DNA from: Sphingomonas pruni NBRC 15498
Lineage (GTDB): Bacteria > Pseudomonadota > Alphaproteobacteria > Sphingomonadales > Sphingomonadaceae
DNA length: 56,098 nt
Assembly (NCBI RefSeq): GCF_001598455.1
Contig: NZ_BCYZ01000025.1
Location: forward strand, 1-56,098
Direction of reading: 5' to 3'
The translations under genes and the position numbers were made by a program. Under the pieces are notes generated by a model that searched no databases, was not told the DNA's origin, and saw nothing but the letters and a program-made list of their open reading frames with translations. The stretch's first letter is position 1. Each line of letters starts with the position of its first letter. Positions 52,647 through 56,098 of this stretch are shown one piece after another.

Positions 52647-54427
52647 GTGCGGGTTTTCGCCCTTTCGCTCCGCGCGTTTTGGCGCAGGATTTGGCTGGTC
52701 GGCCTTGTCCTGCTGGCGGTCGTCGTCCTGCTGGTCTGGGCGGGTGCGCGCTGGTCGCTGGGCCAGGCCGAGGCGGTGGCCGACGCGACCGCGCGCCAGA
52801 CCGCGCGCACGCACGTCGCCCTGCTGTCGAGCGAACTCCAGAAATTCCGTCTGCTGCCGGTGGTGCTGGTCGAATATCCGGATGTGGCGGCGACCCTGGC
52901 CGATGGAAGCAGCCCGGCGCAGTCGCGGCTGGACCGCACGCTGGAGCAACTTGCCCAGCGCACCGACGCTGCCGCTATCTATGTCGTCGATGCGAGCGGC
53001 ACGACCCGCGCGGCGAGCAATTGGAACAGTCCGGCCAGCTTTGTCGGCCAGAATTACGGGTTCCGCCCCTATTTCCGCGACGCGATGGCCAAGGGCTCGT
53101 CCGAATTCTTCGCGCTCGGCACGGTCAGCGGCCGTCCCGGCCTGTACCTTGCCCGGCGGGTCGATCGCGACGGCCGCGCGCTCGGCGTGGTGGTGGTCAA
53201 GGTCGAGTTCGACGGTGTCGAGGCGGCCTGGACACGCAATACCGGCATGACATTCGTGGTCGACGCGCATGGCGTCGTCCTGGTGACGGGCGTGCCCGAC
53301 TGGCGCTTCCACGCGATCCGGCCGATCGACGCGGCAACGATCGCCGACCTCAGGCGCACGCTGCAATTCGGCAATGCCCCGCCCGCGCCCGCGCCGATCG
53401 CGTTCGACGGCGCCGGCGCGCTGATCGGCGGCAAGACGCGCTACCGTGTCGCGGTCGAGCCGGCCCCGCTCGGCAGCGGGCGGTTGTACCATTTGTCGCC
53501 GCTCGATCCGCCGCTGGCGGCGGCGCGCAGCCAGGCGCTGTTGCTCGGGCTGGGATTGCTGCTGGTCTTTGCCGTCGCCGCGGGTGTGCTGATCCGCTCG
53601 GCCGAGACGCGGCGGATACAGGCGCGCGCGCGCGCCGCTTTGGAAGAAGAAGTGAAGCGCCGCACCGCCGAGCTGAGCGATGCCAATGCGCGCCTGGTGA
53701 TCGAATCCGAGGAGCGGATCGAAGCCGACCGCCGCTATCGCGAATCGCGCGAAGAATTGGCGCAGGCCAACCGGCTCGCCTCGCTGGGCCAGATCACGGC
53801 GGGAGTCGCCCATGAAATCAACCAGCCGGTCGCGGCAATCCGTACCTTCGCCGAAAACGGCACGACGCTGATCGATCGCGACGCGCCCGAAAAAGCGCGC
53901 GAGAATTTGGCGCGGATCGTCGATTTGACCGCGCGGATCGGCACGATCACCGGCGAACTTCGCGCCTTTGCGCGGCGCCGGGCAAGCGCGGCCGGAACCG
54001 CGCCGCTGGGATCGGTACTCGACGGCGTCCTTCTCCTGCTCGGCGAACGCGCGCGCAACGTGGTGCGGGTCGAGATCGCTCCGCGGCTGCTCGTCACGCC
54101 CTTGATCGGCGACCGCACGCGGCTCGAACAGGTCGTCATCAACCTGGTCCAGAATGCCATCGAAGCGGTCGAGGGGCGTCCCGACCGCCGCGTGACGCTG
54201 ACCGCTGCGCCGGTCGACGGGGCGATCGAACTGACCGTCGCCGACAATGGCGCGGGTCTCGATCCCGCCGTCGCGGCGAGCCTGTTCACCCCATTTGCCT
54301 CGGCCAAGCCCGAAGGCCTGGGGCTGGGGCTGGCGATCGCACGCGATATCGCGCGCGAATTCGGTGGCGACATCTCCCACCGCTCCGCGCCCGCGGGTGC
54401 CATTTTCGTCGCGCGATTGAAAACCGC

Positions 54428-54431
<4 letters not shown>
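52647..54431 (+). CDS. dctB: C4-dicarboxylate sensor kinase
   Basis: This 594-residue sensor has TM1 (about 12-34), a large periplasmic double-Cache domain (to about 300, with FVGQNYGFRPYFRDAM and RPGLYLARRVDRDG) and TM2 (about 302-322). A coiled coil, HisKA LGQITAGVAHEINQPVAAIR and ATPase boxes (VVINLVQNAIEAV, VADNGAGLD, GLGLGLAIARDI) follow. Start is GTG with GGAG before it; the in-frame ATG at 52614 lies inside the palindrome and has no ribosome-binding site. The stop overlaps dctD by 4 bp (GTGA). Confidence 0.92.
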
Positions 54432-55756
<1,325 letters not shown>

Positions 55757-55960
55757 GTGAATTTACCTGTCGAGGTGCGGTGGCGCCGACACATCCCCCC
55801 CGGAATGCCCGAAGCGCGGCCCTATCCTCGCGGATCGGCCAGCAGGCTCCTGTTGCAGCGCCACCGAGGGGGTCTTTAGCGCGGAATCGCGCGGCGGCGG
55901 TTGAACGCCACAACCATCGATTTGAACCAGTGTTTCAAATTTCGCCGTTAATGATCTTCT
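55757..55960. other. intergenic region after dctD
   Basis: No gene or RNA recognised. The first 60 bp are likely the 3' untranslated end of dctBD; I could not find a clear terminator hairpin with T-run. Confidence 0.35.
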
Positions 55961-56098
55961 TCAGGCCGCTTTCCCCGCATAAGACGGCATATCCTTGCGA
56001 TCCTTCGATCTTCGAAGGAGCCTATCGCGTTCGTTCCGCGAACCCGCGGCACCGATCGCACGACGAATTGCACGGATGTTCCGCCGGTGCATGCTTCT
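55961..56098 (-). CDS. possible 3' end of a gene running off the window
   Basis: The minus-strand frame ending with TGA at 55961-55963 is open to the window edge (46 codons). It reads MHRRNIRAIRRAIGAAG and a basic tail ending DMPSYAGKAA. It is too short to recognise a family; it may be a tiny basic protein or the end of a longer gene. Confidence 0.2.
   Translation of the reverse strand, partial: RSMHRRNIRAIRRAIGAAGSRNERDRLLRRSKDRKDMPSYAGKAA

Overview
The window is GC-rich and its gene content points to an alphaproteobacterium of the Sphingomonas / Sphingomonadaceae type. It has large TonB-dependent receptors, a NodT-type efflux outer-membrane protein, a proteobacterial N-acetylglucosamine (Nag) PTS cluster, short ATGA stop/start overlaps, and dispersed palindromes of the GTCATCCC...GGGATGAC kind. 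This assignment is inference from gene content; no rRNA is present.

Layout. (1) 1-3.9 kb is accessory-like: a membrane GGDEF/EAL protein, a secreted protein of unknown function, and the broken 3' end of a tyrosine integrase beside tRNA-Arg(CCG), probably the scar of an old island. (2) 3.9-7.0 kb, minus strand: a small secreted protein, then a compact trypsin-like protease - dapB - nth run. (3) 7.2-13.3 kb, minus strand: a four-gene operon coding for a KAS III-like synthase, a heme-oxygenase-fold diiron-type oxidase, an unknown protein and an LplT-PlsC-AMP-ligase fusion, divergent from a TetR regulator. This looks like an undescribed acyl-chain or lipid system. (4) 14.1-17.6 kb: hemerythrin, a thioredoxin-reductase-like flavoprotein, and a small-gene cluster with a membrane-anchored LuxR-type regulator and a MarR-like protein. 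(5) 17.7-25.0 kb: a full RND efflux operon led by a small unknown gene, with its TetR repressor and three near-identical candidate operators, one lying on the -10 box.

(6) 25.1-38.7 kb: chitin/GlcNAc utilisation. A cupin/JmjC-like gene and the nagR-nagB-nagA operon are followed, divergently, by TonB receptor - GH20 hexosaminidase - EIIA-HPr-EI - EIICB. The receptor would import oligosaccharide, the hexosaminidase release GlcNAc, the PTS phosphorylate it, and NagA and the SIS deaminase convert it to fructose-6-P under GntR-family control. (7) 38.7-44.3 kb: a TPR-sulfotransferase, a SulP transporter coupled to beta-carbonic anhydrase, and three small envelope proteins. (8) 44.4-46.8 kb: an OmpR/EnvZ-type two-component system divergent from a small secreted protein. 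(9) 47.0-55.8 kb: dctA followed at 19 bp by a TonB receptor and an SGNH-like protein, divergent from dctB-dctD. A 20-bp palindrome lies between them, and DctD has lost the GAFTGA loop.

Functions come from motif recognition by eye. Start codons were chosen from ribosome-binding sites, overlaps and signal peptides and could be wrong by a few codons where noted.
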